Shown piece after piece: positions 9,959-21,313 of a stretch of DNA of 64,000 nucleotides (within the stretch, counting starts at the first letter, position 1; each line of letters starts with the position of its first letter). The DNA is taken from positions 310,001-374,000 of the forward strand of contig JAOALB010000002.1 of assembly GCA_025331125.1 (NCBI GenBank), written 5' to 3'. The notes beneath the pieces were generated by a model that saw only the letters and a list, made by a program, of their open reading frames with translations, had not been told where the DNA came from and made no database searches. The position numbers and the translations under genes were made by a program. Source of the DNA: Mycogone perniciosa. Its lineage: Eukaryota > Ascomycota > Sordariomycetes > Hypocreales > Hypocreaceae.

Positions 9959-12362
9959 GATGGGCGATGTTTCTCACACTGGCAGAGTAAGATGGGCTTA
10001 GACTTTGGATGTTGTCCATCAAGAGGCTGGCAGTATTTTTTCCTACTCTCAAGAAAAACTTTATCGATAAGAGATAACAAACAGATGGATCCATTATTTG
10101 ATAAGTCTAACCGTTTTTCCTCGACCACGGGTCTGTGTGACAATGCATTATTCCCATACACCACCCGTTCAAATCGATGGTATGGAGACAATGCAAGGCA
10201 AAGAAGTTGAACACGCCCACTTGCAGAATTGGTGCAACGTTTGCAAGGCAGACTTGACAGACCATCACCACTGCTTTGCGTAAATTTTGGTGAGTGATCA
10301 GGAACATCGATCCCCCGCATACCTACCCAAAAAGGACAAACATCCCACTTGGTGTAGAGTCACAATTTGCCTCAGCTGCATTCCTGCATGATTTGAAAGC
10401 AGAGCCAGCTGTTGACGTTGATGAGTATTTATGTGCTCTGTATGACAAGATAGCAGCATTTTCCAACAAGCAAACAAACAAAATGATAAGTCACAGCTGA
10501 GAGTTCAGCAGACCGCGTAACTCCGACTTCAAGCACAGCAAACGCGGAGCCGGGGCCGGGAAGTAGAATATGCCGACGTTGATCGGAATACTCCGTATGT
10601 GACTGGCAATACTAGTAAGAGGCGGACCTGAAGGTGTCCGCTGCATCCGAGACCGAGACACGAGACGGAACATTTTCGTGGATGGCACCCATGTGACGAC
10701 TAAATTTGCGGCTCGACAAAAGGATCGCGGGGCGCAATTCTGCGGAGTTGGCACTCCGTACCCATGTTAGGGTTTTGTGTCGCCAACATGCCGGTCAGTA
10801 ATCTCTGAAATGGAAGGCTTGTGCTTCTAGAAGAATCTTATGAATAGTACGGAGTGAGTGAATATCTCGCTAGATTTTGCAGCTAGATATATGTCAAAAT
10901 AGTACTTACCTAAGTAGGTACAATTGGATTATATGGTCTTTATCTCTACCATTTGAGCGCACTCCGTCAATGGTTTATTAGTAGCATTGATTATTGCAGC
11001 GTTGGTAGTCGGACTTACGAGCACGTATAAAACGGTGGAAATCGATGACCTATAAACTTAAAAACACAAGGCTAATAGTGCCATTGTTGGCCTCGGTCTC
11101 CAGGAACCACCGATAAGGCGTATTAGTAGTCTGAACTATCAAACTGGTACTCCGTAGTGCCCTTCTTCATCAAGATGTGCTGCTCATCAGCAGTTGTCAT
11201 CAGTCTCCGTATTAGTTGACAGTCATGTCACGATATAAAAAGCGATTATAGATACTCCGTAGATTGATTACGCTCTACGATCAGCTCCCCCGATAATACC
11301 GACAACAACCCAACTTCTCACCAAATACAGTTTAAAACATGACATCTACGATCGTCTACTTGTGCCTCTGGCGAACAGTCACTACTAAACTGCCCTGATT
11401 AAAAAAAAAAGAGGGCGGTGCCGGAAGGATGAGCCACAGGGAGCATCCCGACAGGCTGCCGGCGTGGTGTGGTTTCCGGCTTTTCCCTTGACTCCACACC
11501 CGGGTAGGGGATCGCAGCGAATAGTGACCGGTTTGTTTCGCTGAGGCCAGCTAAAGGTACGAAACCTTGACATCCCTGCGCTGACATGCACGAACAGAGC
11601 CTGTCGTCATCTCTGTGCAGTGGAACGCGCATGCCAGTACGTTGCCTGTGTGCCTGGACCGTTTTTCGTTCTACTCCGCAGCGGGAGTTTATACCATGGT
11701 GAAAAAAAAGTCGTGTGCGCTGTGGTTAGAAGCTACGATGATCTACATACAACCAATGGAATGGATACCATTATAGCAACAACACATGTTTATTCTGGCC
11801 AAATTTGAATAAGTCCTATAACCACTCGATATTGCCATGACTGTGAAAGGGACCAAATCACATCTTTTATCGGTATTCCTATCAAATTGGGGTGCAGTTG
11901 TGTATCGAGGAAAAGAAAAAACGGGACATCCTTTTTTTTTTCTGTTTGGGCCTGAGTCATTCCGAGATGCTCCACGCAAATTAAGCGATGGAGGCCTTCT
12001 AACTCCGCCCAGCACCGTTATGGACCGAACGGCCTTAGCAGCTGGAGCCCTCCAACCCTCAGCGCTCACAGCCCTGGAAGCATCCATTGATATTGACCCA
12101 TTGCATTGATCCATCCACCAGACCAGCCACAGCTGCAAAGAATAAGGCCGCCACGGCCCCCGCCTGTGCGACTTCGTTCCCTTCCATCTCCCACATTCAA
12201 ACCCATTATTTCAAACCACACACGATAGAAGAATAATCGAGGCCGGTTCTTGTTCATTCATTCCGGCGTTCGATTCCTTTTCTTCCTTCCTTCATTATCC
12301 CATCCCCATTTTACCCCATAATTCAGACAGCGCGTTTGTTTGACGGCTTCCAGGGCTGTCAA
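9959..12362. other. 2.4-kb gene-poor intergenic region
   Basis: This region lies between the divergent starts of dbp7 and the PPR gene. It holds a perfect TTATCGATAA palindrome at 10061-10070 about 100 bp upstream of dbp7, and three exact TACTCCGTA words (10589, 11148, 11253). An A-run occurs at 11401 and T-runs near 11933. The last 200 bp before 12363 are C/T-rich, as in a fungal leader. No coding exon or RNA gene is supported. Confidence 0.45.
10061..10070. promoter_or_regulatory. TTATCGATAA palindrome in the dbp7 promoter
   Basis: A perfect 10-bp palindrome about 100 bp upstream of the dbp7 ATG. Related TTATCGATA/ATCGATAA words recur in the emc4-apl2 promoter (37505, 37887), suggesting a shared activator site. 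The binding factor is unknown to me. Confidence 0.3.
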
Positions 12363-12562
12363 ATGAACCTGCAATCGCCCTTCACCATATTCTTCCCTGT
12401 ACGTATCTTTGACGCCTCTCATCTGTTGGCTGGATTTTTTTTTTCATGCCTCGCGCTCGGCATGGCGAGCCCTGAGGCAGGAAATAAAATATACCACCAC
12501 TTGATTCTTTCCTTTCCTGATGGCTAACATGCTCTAAATAGCCTCCCCTTCCCGCCATCTAA
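12363..12562 (+). CDS. Spliced upstream ORF (18 codons) of the PPR gene
   Basis: ATG at 12363 in a good context (gtcaaATGa) opens a short frame, MNLQSPFTIFFP. It is interrupted by an intron (GTACGT at 12399, AAATAG ending 12541, 143 nt) and continues PPLPAI to TAA at 12560-12562. The stop directly abuts the main ATG at 12563 (TAAATG). If the leader is spliced as shown, ribosomes must translate or bypass this peptide before reaching the PPR ORF. This layout suits termination-reinitiation control. The splice sites are canonical, but transcription start and translation are inferred. Confidence 0.5.
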
Positions 12563-15500
12563 ATGCCCATCTACTCATCGCTGTACTCGAATTTTATCCG
12601 TCAAGGATCAACTTTCGCCAAATCCATCACCACTCACGGCTACGCACAATCTGTCGTAGCTGCCACTCACCACAACGTCCTTAACCCACAGAACCGCCCT
12701 GTATTCAATCGACGCCATTCCAACCGTTTAAATCGTCTCTCAACTCTCCAGCTCAACTCCGCTTTCCACACCGAGAGACTCGCTCTTGGACTTTCTGACC
12801 ATCGCCATGTCACGAACCATGGAGGTCTAGACGCTTATTTCGAGGCCCTGCAGAAGAAGCAGGCGGCCGAGGAGGAGGAGGTTGACAACGAGTGGACGCA
12901 GTTCGAATTTCCGAAGCGCATTGAGTGGAAGCCCAATGCATCATCAGTTCTCACTGCCGAGAATGTTGAGGCTTCTGCTGCTGAGGATGCTGTTCTGGTC
13001 GAGGCCGCCGGCGAGGCTGAGGATGATCACCGTGTGATGTCGCCCGAGGAAGCGGCGGTTCTTGCGCATATCGATGCTGCTTTGGAGAAGGAGATCGAGG
13101 CCCGGAAGTTGCAAGAGGTGGCAGAAAATGCTGTCTCAACCGGTCTATCTGCATCAGTTCCCCATTCCAGGTCGCGCACCCCTGCGATTGAAAGATCGCA
13201 AACTCTAGCAAGCATTGCTCGCACTGCAACCCCACTAGTTGAGTCTCAATCGCAGTCCTATGCGGATCACCTCCGGAAACTCTCCACTGCGTCCCGATAT
13301 GCTGAGATCCCTGCCGTCTTCGAGGCTATGCTGGCCACGGGTGTCAAGCCCATTGCCAGTGCCTACAATGCGCTTCTGATGGCGGCGATCCACATTCCCA
13401 GTCAGAGGATCGAGGTCGTATCAAAGGCTCTCGACGTGTATGCTGACATGATGCGCCGAAGAGTCTCGCCTGATGGTGAGACCTTTAACATTCTTGTTAG
13501 CTTGCTCGCTTCGCGATCTTTGGAGGTCTCAGAAATCAAGTCCTCTCTTGAGGACAAGAGGATGCGTTTCGGAGGCATGGATGAGCCAGGAAAGTTCATG
13601 CTCGCATCACATGAGCTGGAACATGCCATTCTCTGCGAAGATGACAGGCTCGACCTTGTCATCAAGCTGTTCGAGATTTCAAATGACGCAGACAAGGCTT
13701 CCTACTCAGCCGAAACGTACCAGCAGCTAATCTCGGCTTGTGCGCAAGCCGGCCGAGTCTCCGATATGCTCCGTCTCTATGAGCATATGGAGCTGCATGA
13801 GACTGTACCTTTCGCTACCATATTCCCCACCATGATTACGGCCTATGCCAAATCTGGGGATCTCATCAGCGCTGTTGAGTGCTACAATGAGTACCGTAAT
13901 CTGGCTGTGGCCCATGATGCTGGTAGCGGAACGCTTCACGATCGACTTGACGCTCAAGTCTATGCGGCTGTCATCAACGCCTACGTTCTCTCCGACAAGA
14001 TTGAAGGTGCTATGAAGTTCTTTCAAAGGATCGTGGACGAGTATGGCGCCAGTGTTAATGAGATCAAGGACGCTCTTGTCACCTCCGGATTCATTAAGGG
14101 ATTCATCTCGCGGGGCGTCCTTCCAGAGGCCTTCCACTGGGCGCAGTCCATCAACTCTGAATCCCGAGCTCAAGCTATGAGCGAGATTGCCACAGTGGCT
14201 GCAGATAGCAACGACACGGCCACCGCTTTGGAGGCATACGCCAACATTCACACAGATCTCCAAAGCCTTGCTGCGCCTTCAATTGCTCTATTGGCCATGA
14301 GTGTTCGACAGGGTGATGTTGCTTCTGCTTCCAAGTACTGGCATGTTCTTTCAAACCCCGACATGCATGTCACGAGCTCCTTTATCGAGCCTGTTGCTAT
14401 GTACGCTGTTGCTCTTATTGGATCTGGTCAGGTAGCAGAGGGCTTGGCTCAGTCCGAGATGATGTTCCAGAGAATCCGAGGCTCGGAATCTGAAATGCGC
14501 CCCCAGTTGTCTGAGGAGATTGACGAGGGTCTTGATTTCATCTCTCGGTATATAGAATCTCGCGGCATTGTCGACCCTCGCGAAATGGCTTCTCAAGTGT
14601 CAACCCTCCCCTCGCAGAACCAGAGCATATCACCCTATCTGTCTACACCGACGGTTTCTAGCTTCGAGGACAACTTTGATCCGTATGCGCATAACACCGA
14701 CTTCAAGGGCTCATCTCTGATCGCTGATGACCTGGAGGGTAACCATGGTCGCAAAGGCCCTCGTCTGACTGAGGCGCTCAACCGATTCCGGAACATGCGA
14801 CGTACTGGACGACACCCCAGATACATCACTTACGCCAAGTTGATCTCAGCTGCCGCCCGTGAGAGCAAGATGGACCTTTGCCAGGACATTCTCGCCATGG
14901 CGCGCACTGATGTGCCTATGGTGCCCCAATATGCCATTGTGAGATACGGTTGGTCCTCGATTCTCGACGCCATGGTGGGCGCTTGCCTAACCATGGGTAA
15001 CCGTGGAAGGGCCGAGCAGTACCACCAGGAGCTTCTCGAAATCGGCGCAACGCCTTCTGCGAACACGTTTGGACTCTACATCACCACGTTGAAAGACTCT
15101 ACCAAGACCTTTGATGAGGCCTCTGAGGCGGTTCGTATTTTCCATCGTGCCAAGACTGAGGGTGTGGAGCCCAGCTCTTTCTTGTACAATGCTCTCATTG
15201 GCAAGCTTGGCAAGGCGCGTCGTATCGATGATTGCCTCTTCTACTTTGCTGAAATGCGGGCACTTGGTATCAAGCCAACATCGGTCACTTACGGTACTAT
15301 TGTCAACGCCCTGTGTCGAGTCAGCGATGAGAAGTTTGCGGAGGAGCTCTTTGATGAAATGGAGGCCATGCCCAACTACAAGGCCCGGCCGGCGCCTTAC
15401 AACAGCATGATGCAATTCTTCCTGACTACCAAGCGTGACAAATCAAAGGTCCTTGCCTATTACGATCGTATGATAGCCAAAGGAATTGCCCCCACCTCTC

Positions 15501-16084
15501 ACACATACAAGCTCTTGATTGATACGCACGCCACTCTCGAGACCGTCGATATGGCGGCGGCTGAGCAAGTCCTAGAGATGATTCGTGCTGCGGGCCAGCA
15601 GCCTGAGTCAGTTCACTATGCCTCGCTTATTCATGCCAGGGGATGTGTTTTGCATGACATGGAAGGTGCCTCAAAGATTTTTGATTCTGTGGTTCGGGAG
15701 TCTCTGGTTCCAATCAATGCCAGCATCTACCAAGCCCTCTTCGAAGCAATGGTCGCGAACCATCGGGTTGTCGAAACTGAGCCGATTTTGGAGAAGATGC
15801 GAGGCAGGGGTGTGGAACTCACTCCCTACATTGCCAATACTCTGATCCACGGCTGGGCTGCGGAGAAGAACATCGACAAGGCTCAGGCCATCTATGATGT
15901 CGTTGTCCGAGAGAAACGTGAGCCCAGCACTTACGAAGCCATGACGCGAGCCTTCCTCGCTGTTGAGCAGAGGGAGCAGGCCAAGGCTGTCGTTGGCGAG
16001 ATGCTTACCCGCGGATATCCCAGTGCTGTTGTCAACAAGGTTCTAGAGCTGCTTGGCGGAGGACAGGAAGCCCCCCTCGAGTAA
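12563..16084 (+). CDS. Large PPR protein, probable mitochondrial translation/RNA factor (1173 aa, Cya5-like)
   Basis: A single coding exon. The first 60 residues are rich in Ser/Arg/His/Asn with no acidic residue (MPIYSSLYSNFIRQ..., NRRHSNRLNRL), as in a mitochondrial presequence. An acidic linker (QAAEEEEVDNEW) follows. From about residue 230 onward there are many pentatricopeptide repeats, for example MLATGVKPIASAYNALL, AKTEGVEPSSFLYNALIGKL, MRALGIKPTSVTYGTIVNAL, DRMIAKGIAPTSHTYKLLID. PPR arrays bind single-stranded RNA. Fungal proteins of this size and layout are usually annotated as Cya5-type regulators of mitochondrial COX1 expression. That specific role is inference; the PPR family is clear. 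The ORF begins immediately after a uORF stop. Confidence 0.88.
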   Translation: MPIYSSLYSNFIRQGSTFAKSITTHGYAQSVVAATHHNVLNPQNRPVFNRRHSNRLNRLSTLQLNSAFHTERLALGLSDHRHVTNHGGLDAYFEALQKKQAAEEEEVDNEWTQFEFPKRIEWKPNASSVLTAENVEASAAEDAVLVEAAGEAEDDHRVMSPEEAAVLAHIDAALEKEIEARKLQEVAENAVSTGLSASVPHSRSRTPAIERSQTLASIARTATPLVESQSQSYADHLRKLSTASRYAEIPAVFEAMLATGVKPIASAYNALLMAAIHIPSQRIEVVSKALDVYADMMRRRVSPDGETFNILVSLLASRSLEVSEIKSSLEDKRMRFGGMDEPGKFMLASHELEHAILCEDDRLDLVIKLFEISNDADKASYSAETYQQLISACAQAGRVSDMLRLYEHMELHETVPFATIFPTMITAYAKSGDLISAVECYNEYRNLAVAHDAGSGTLHDRLDAQVYAAVINAYVLSDKIEGAMKFFQRIVDEYGASVNEIKDALVTSGFIKGFISRGVLPEAFHWAQSINSESRAQAMSEIATVAADSNDTATALEAYANIHTDLQSLAAPSIALLAMSVRQGDVASASKYWHVLSNPDMHVTSSFIEPVAMYAVALIGSGQVAEGLAQSEMMFQRIRGSESEMRPQLSEEIDEGLDFISRYIESRGIVDPREMASQVSTLPSQNQSISPYLSTPTVSSFEDNFDPYAHNTDFKGSSLIADDLEGNHGRKGPRLTEALNRFRNMRRTGRHPRYITYAKLISAAARESKMDLCQDILAMARTDVPMVPQYAIVRYGWSSILDAMVGACLTMGNRGRAEQYHQELLEIGATPSANTFGLYITTLKDSTKTFDEASEAVRIFHRAKTEGVEPSSFLYNALIGKLGKARRIDDCLFYFAEMRALGIKPTSVTYGTIVNALCRVSDEKFAEELFDEMEAMPNYKARPAPYNSMMQFFLTTKRDKSKVLAYYDRMIAKGIAPTSHTYKLLIDTHATLETVDMAAAEQVLEMIRAAGQQPESVHYASLIHARGCVLHDMEGASKIFDSVVRESLVPINASIYQALFEAMVANHRVVETEPILEKMRGRGVELTPYIANTLIHGWAAEKNIDKAQAIYDVVVREKREPSTYEAMTRAFLAVEQREQAKAVVGEMLTRGYPSAVVNKVLELLGGGQEAPLE

Positions 16085-16980
16085 TTCTCGCATGTGCATT
16101 TTGTGCGGTCGCTTTTCAGTGTTGAGACTTTTTCATTTTCGGTTGGCCTCGATGTGTTTGATACCCCGTTATGTTGGTTGGATGGTGTTAATTGGGGTGT
16201 CGTCATATAATCGGAGGTTGTACGACTGGTTTGGGTTTCGTGGCATGGCGTTCAGGGCGATGTTTATAAAAAGGGCATCGGTTTAACGGGGTTTGGTATT
16301 ATCCGAAAGAGCGGATGGATTGCGGACTCCAGAAGCCGCTGATAGACAAATCTCCACTCGGCATGAACAAGGCCATTTTGCGAGCAGAATTTACGGAGGT
16401 TATGGGTTACGGTGGTATGGTTGCATATGAAACAACGGCATTAGACCTGGGTGGAATGGGTTCTGCTACATGTATCATACAGATATGAAAGAGATCGCAA
16501 AAGCGGCAACATGCTTGTTCATGATTATGATCAAAACTTGGTTCCCTTGCAGTTGCGAGTAGTGCCTTTTTTCGTGGTGACATAACGATGATGAGTACAA
16601 GAAACGCGGTGTGTGCGGAAATGGTTTATTTTTGTAAGATTTTACAATTGCATGTGCTGAATTACGGGTTTCTAACCGCCTGTCTAATACGAAGTATGGA
16701 GTACCATATACTCATGAGCTCCTTGGGATGGCATCATGACTTGTCACGACTAAATATTAGGAGTTTGGCGTACAGTGCCAATCTCAATACTGTGGTGGAG
16801 AATTTCACTGTAATCCCCGCTCAACAGCTCAGGGACTAACTTGTCAAGACCTCCATTCTTACACTACAGCCTACCTATCTATACCATAACAAAGCTCCTG
16901 TCACTATTTTCCCTTCTGCCACTTGTGCTCAAATCCCCTCCTTGCTTTCTCATACAAGACTTGTAGCTTCAGCAACCATC
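16085..16980. other. Intergenic region between the PPR gene and erg8
   Basis: About 0.9 kb holding the PPR 3'-UTR and the erg8 promoter. No gene is supported. The last 100 bp before the erg8 ATG are C/T-rich. Confidence 0.4.
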
Positions 16981-18563
16981 ATGCCAACGAACAACCCAAC
17001 CGTGGCTGTCTCAGCCCCTGGCAAGGTGCTGCTGGCTGGTGGCTACCTCGTCCTAGACAGACAGCACACGGGTCTCGTCTTCGGGCTCAGCGCGAGGATC
17101 AATGTCATCGCGAGTGAGATTCACACTGGGCCCGGCGTGCAGCTCAACGAGATTGTTGTCGATAGCCCACAGTTCCTTGAGGCACAGTGGAGATATGGCT
17201 ATCGTCTCGCCCCCGAGAGCGGCGGCATCAAGGTGACCCAGCTACAAGTGTAAGTAAGGCTATGCCTACACATTCAATTCAAAATCCTCTTCGTTTTTGG
17301 GCCATGCTTGGAATATCTGGCGCTGGCAGGTGTGTCTGAGCTTTGTCCGTGGGCTGGGAACAAGGGAGGACAAGGCAGGGCGGCAGACAAGGCGGTTCAC
17401 TCACCTGGCATGGATACGAGGTCGTTTAACAGTTCAACTGGGTCGCGTTTATGGGAGAAAAACGCCATTTCACTCACTGACTTTGATGTCTTTTCCACTC
17501 TAGGGGACCCACTATCAGCGCCAACCCTTTCGTCGAGACGACACTGAGCTATGCCCTGACTTACATCGACCGCATTGCATCGCAGCGCTCTCGCAGCGCC
17601 ATCAAGTCCTCGCGGCTCATTGTTCTCGCCGACAATGACTACTACTCCCACTCCCACTCATCTGCAGCCGAGTCCGGCCGCTTCGTCAAGTTCCCTGTCA
17701 CTTTGAAGGGTGCTAACAAGACGGGGCTGGGCTCCTCGGCCGCACTTGTCACTGCCCTGACTGCTTCTCTGCTTACCCATTATTTGCCAACGGAACTGTT
17801 TGATATCAGCTCCGAGAATGGGAAGCGGACGTTGCACAACCTCGCCCAGGCGGCGCACTGTGCTGCCCAGGGCAAGGTCGGCTCTGGATTCGATGTCGCG
17901 GCCGCTGTATTTGGATCATCCACATATAGGCGGTTTTCTCCCGAGATCCTGAGCAAACTTCCAGAACCAGGTGCCCCTGGTTTCAGTGAAACCTTGCTCG
18001 GTGTGGTCAATGGCGATGCATGGGATGTTGAGGTTCAAACAGACGGTGTGAGCTTGCCGACAGGGGTTGTGCTACGTATGTGTGACGTGGATTGCGGAAG
18101 CCAGACAGTTGGCATGGTCAAGAAGGTTCTTTCATGGAGAAGTCAGGATGAACAACGCTCAAAAGCGCTTTGGGATCATCTGCAGTCAAAGAACGAGGAT
18201 CTCGCTGCAACCCTGAAAGCTGGTGCTCTTGACAAGCTGCCTGAAAAGCTAAATAAGATCCGCGAGCTGATTAGAGAAATGGGCAAGCTTAGCGACGTCC
18301 CTATCGAGCCGGACACTCAGACAGAGCTGCTGGATGCTATCGGCGCTATTGAGGGAGTCTACGGCGGAGTGGTTCCAGGAGCGGGCGGGTACGATGCTCT
18401 GGCTCTCTTGATGAAGGACGATGAAGACACAAAAAAGCGAGTTGAGGAATTCCTCGCCGGATGGAGTCAAGAGAAGGGATCCAAGGTCAAACTTCTTGGT
18501 GTGAAGGGCGAGATGGAAGGGGTACGAAAAGAAAGCCTAGCGGTGTACTCGGGCTGGCTGTGA
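16981..18563 (+). CDS. erg8: Phosphomevalonate kinase (442 aa)
   Basis: Exons 16981-17249 and 17504-18563 with a 254-nt intron (GTAAGT...CTCTAG). It is a GHMP-family kinase converting phosphomevalonate to diphosphomevalonate in the mevalonate/ergosterol pathway. Diagnostic motifs are the N-terminal SAPGKVLLAGGYLVLD, the phosphate-binding loop KTGLGSSAALVTALTA, the Erg8 block NPFVETTLSYALTYI, KVGSGFDVAAAVFGS, and the third GHMP motif VPGAGGYDALALL near the C-terminus. Length matches yeast Erg8 (451 aa). The start is the first ATG in the frame, just before the conserved N-terminal motif. The intron is longer than its neighbours and interrupts the coding sequence before NPFVETT. Confidence 0.94.
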
Positions 18564-19161
18564 GAGGGTATACGAAGCAATCAATAAGCATTACTTCGTG
18601 TCTACTACTTTGTATGCTTAGTCTTAATGCACAAAAACATCTTTCACATGTTCCCGAGATGGTCTTTTCCATTTGATAACGCATGAACTTGGTGCGGGTT
18701 ATTTTTCCCCTTCTCGCCACCGCATTATATTATGTGATCCCAGACCCATATTCCGCATGACAGTAGTAGTCACTCGCTGAAAGCAATGTTCCCAAGAAAA
18801 TAATAGTTCCAGACTTTTTTTCCTCTCTCGTTTCCCAAACCCAACGGCCTTTGAATCCCTCGGCCTGATTTTGCGCCTCGCCCAAAAAAGAAATCCCAAT
18901 TACCCCATGATCCCCGTGTTTTCCCAGGTTTTTTTGCTCTTTGTCTTCGCTGTACAGTAGAAATACTAAAGACCGACCCAAAAAGAGAAAGAAAAAAAAA
19001 TACTCGATAGCACTATACTCAGCCGCGCATCGTTTGGCAGTATGTTCTCGTTCCCGTAATCACATTAAAAGGAATTCTGCTGTCGCTTCTCTTTTTTTGG
19101 GTGTGTGGTTTTGTAGCTTTTGTTGTTTATTTGTTTGTTGTGTCATGTTGGCCTTTAATTC
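18564..19161. other. Convergent 3' spacer, erg8 and unknown gene
   Basis: About 600 bp of A/T-rich sequence with several poly-A/T runs (for example 18994-19003, 19092-19098). No gene is supported. Confidence 0.4.
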
Positions 19162-19739
19162 TCACCAGCTAGGCTGTTGCTGGGGTTGAGTCGTCGCCGT
19201 CGTCGAGACGACTGAGAATGGCGAGGGCGACCTTGCGTAGGGAGAACGAGCCCGTCGAGGGATTGGATTGGAGGAGAGAGGATCGGGAAACATGGAGTCT
19301 TCAGCGATGCCGATGCGGCTGGCGGCTGCCTTTTCTCGAAGAATAACGAGTCTGCAGTGAAGATGGATTAGCATATGGTATGGATGAGAACGATGGTCAT
19401 GATGGACATGCTTACTCTTCTTGTGAAACACCGGGGATAGAAACAGTTAACCTCTTCAGGTCAAACGGCTCTGACTGCAGCACCAACAAGTTAGCCCCCA
19501 AGTTCGTTCCTTTTTGAAAGAATAGATGCAATCATAACAGGTAAGTAAAAGGAATGGCGTACAATGTCCACTGCTTTCTTCTCCTTGCGGCGTCTCAGGG
19601 CAGCCTGGACGCGTTCGTACAGCGTCCGGACGTTGTCCTTGAAATGCATCTCCGAAGTGATGCTCGTAGCTTGCGAGTATCCGCCAATGCTCTCGGTCTC
19701 CAGGTGGCTCAGAGATGTCTTCCTCGTGATCTGCGCCAT
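19162..19739 (-). CDS. Unrecognised small protein, three exons (141 aa)
   Basis: Exons 19563-19739, 19416-19474 and 19162-19351, all bounded by GT-AG (GTACGC/CTGCAG, GTAAGC/CTGCAG). They join in frame to 142 codons including the stop. The predicted protein starts MAQITRKTSLSHLETES, has a charged helical middle (RTLYERVQAALRRRKEKKA), then SEPFDLKRLTVSIPGVSQEE and LVILREKAAASRIG. It ends in a Pro/Ser/Gln-rich disordered tail with two ARSP-type motifs. There is no signal peptide or membrane segment. Frame continuity through two introns and the well-formed middle block argue that it is a real gene. I do not recognise the family and propose no function. Confidence 0.65.
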
Positions 19740-19978
19740 TGGTGGTTTGAGTGGTTTGAGTGGGGAGAAGGGGGATTGTTCGTTGGTTGTTGGGTGAGAG
19801 AGTGAGGGGCGAAAAAGAAAATATATTATTAGGCAGCGTAGCGGGATGAGACAAAGGACTGTCGATTGTGAGGAATGCGTGATCTAGTAACGATACTTGT
19901 CGATTGTCGTAGCAGAAGGAATGTTGATGAAATAACGATGGTGATGATAATGATGGGCGGTAATATTAGTTGGGTAGA

Positions 19979-20024
19979 TGGATGATATGATATGATATGA
20001 GATGATATGATATGAGATGATGGT
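19979..20024. repeat. GATAT/GATGATAT microsatellite
   Basis: Tandem copies of gatat interspersed with gagat (gatatgatatgatatgagat...) form an imperfect pentamer/decamer repeat in the 5' region of the unknown three-exon gene. Confidence 0.7.
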
Positions 20025-20963
20025 AAGAGATGGATATAAATGATTGTTCGAACAACACCGTTGTGTTGTGCACGCGTCTTGTTCCGAAAACAGAGTAACC
20101 GAAATCAATAATGACAAACGAGTGAACGCTCGACCGCAGTCGGGCACAAATAATAGTAAAAAGAAAAAGAAAAAAGAAAAGCGAGTGTTGGTAGCTCCGC
20201 GCGCGTGTGGTGGTGGCGTATAATAATAATGCGGTTGAACAAATGAATGGTGGCGTTACGAACTGATGATATTCGAAACCTCCGCTGCTGAAGACGGAAA
20301 AGATGGCGGTGGGCAGGTTCATATAAGAAAGAGATCTATCGGATTCGTAAACAAGCATACACCCCCGGCCGCTTCTGAGCTGGCAGCCTGGCAGGCAGTT
20401 GAGAGATCGGCTGCTCGCACAGAGATGGGGCGATCAGACATCCATTAACCGTGTGTGACACATTCTGTGAACAGGGAGGGGGGTCTTGCATTAGATAGTG
20501 TCTCACACTGCAAGTAGTAGTAATAAGGAAAAGAGGGCTGGAGAAGGGGAGGAAAAAAGAAGAGGTCCGAGTGCGTGCGTCTGTTCACGGCCCCAGATGG
20601 AATGCGTGATGTCAGAGTGGAATTCAATTTCATGCTGCGCCCGCCCCGGTCCATCGTCGTATTATCAGCTATTGCGATTCGTCTCAGAGCTGGCGAGACA
20701 ACTGCCTATAGCATACGAAGCAGAGCCATAGCATGAAGCTATACTTCGTAGCATGAGGCCGTACTCCGTACCTTGTCGCATGAGGCTATAGCATAAAGTG
20801 GTGAACATTACTGACAGGGGCCCTTATTCTACATTCAGCAACTTACAGATGTTGTGTTATTACGCCACCTGCAGCGGCATAGCCGACTCGGCTTGCCCCT
20901 TGCGTCGGAGTCTCGTATCCAAGTAGCAACCTCAGGGTACTATGCATTCGATTCTTCATGCAA

Positions 20964-20991
20964 AAAGCCAAAGCCAAAGCCAAAGAAGCAA
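20964..20991. repeat. AAAGCC hexanucleotide tandem
   Basis: About four copies of the unit AAAGCC in intergenic DNA. The same unit, on the opposite strand (GGCTTT), is tandemly repeated near 61310-61336. Confidence 0.6.
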
Positions 20992-21291
20992 GCCGCAGAC
21001 CTGCTATGGTCGGTCATCGGGATTCTATTCTATTCAACTCAATTCAACTCAGCTCAAATTTCAGAGGCAAAGAAACGGCAAAGACATAATTAGTAGCTAG
21101 CTCGTCCGATCATCGAGCTTTACGCCATTGTCGCGTGGGAGTGCGGATACGAGCCAATCACATGCCTGATGTGACGAAGGGAGATCTCGCTAATCTTTGG
21201 ACGGTGCGGGAGCGGGAGGAGATTAATTAATACCTCTTTAATAATAAATGACCTGTCCTCGTATTCCGTGAATCGTCGTAGTGGCACTTCA

Positions 21292-21313
21292 TAGGTACGG
21301 AGTACCGTACCTA
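21292..21313. repeat. Perfect hairpin: TAGGTACGG-AGTA-CCGTACCTA
   Basis: Nine-base perfect arms with a 4-base loop, 59 bp beyond the stop of the aldehyde dehydrogenase gene on its 3' side. The left arm plus loop contains the recurring TACGGAGTA word. It could form a cruciform or RNA hairpin in the 3'-UTR. Confidence 0.6.

Noticed and set aside
10098..10283. Plus ORF ending with NWCNVCKADLTDHHHCFA, resembling a zinc-finger or DHHC motif
   Set aside because: Too short for a DHHC transferase, no membrane segments, no spliced extension and no other conserved residues. Likely chance.
12268..12290. GTTCGATTCC resembling a tRNA B box
   Set aside because: No A box at the right spacing and no foldable cloverleaf around it.
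13727..14263. 178-codon minus ORF inside the PPR gene
   Set aside because: Antisense shadow of a strongly supported coding exon.
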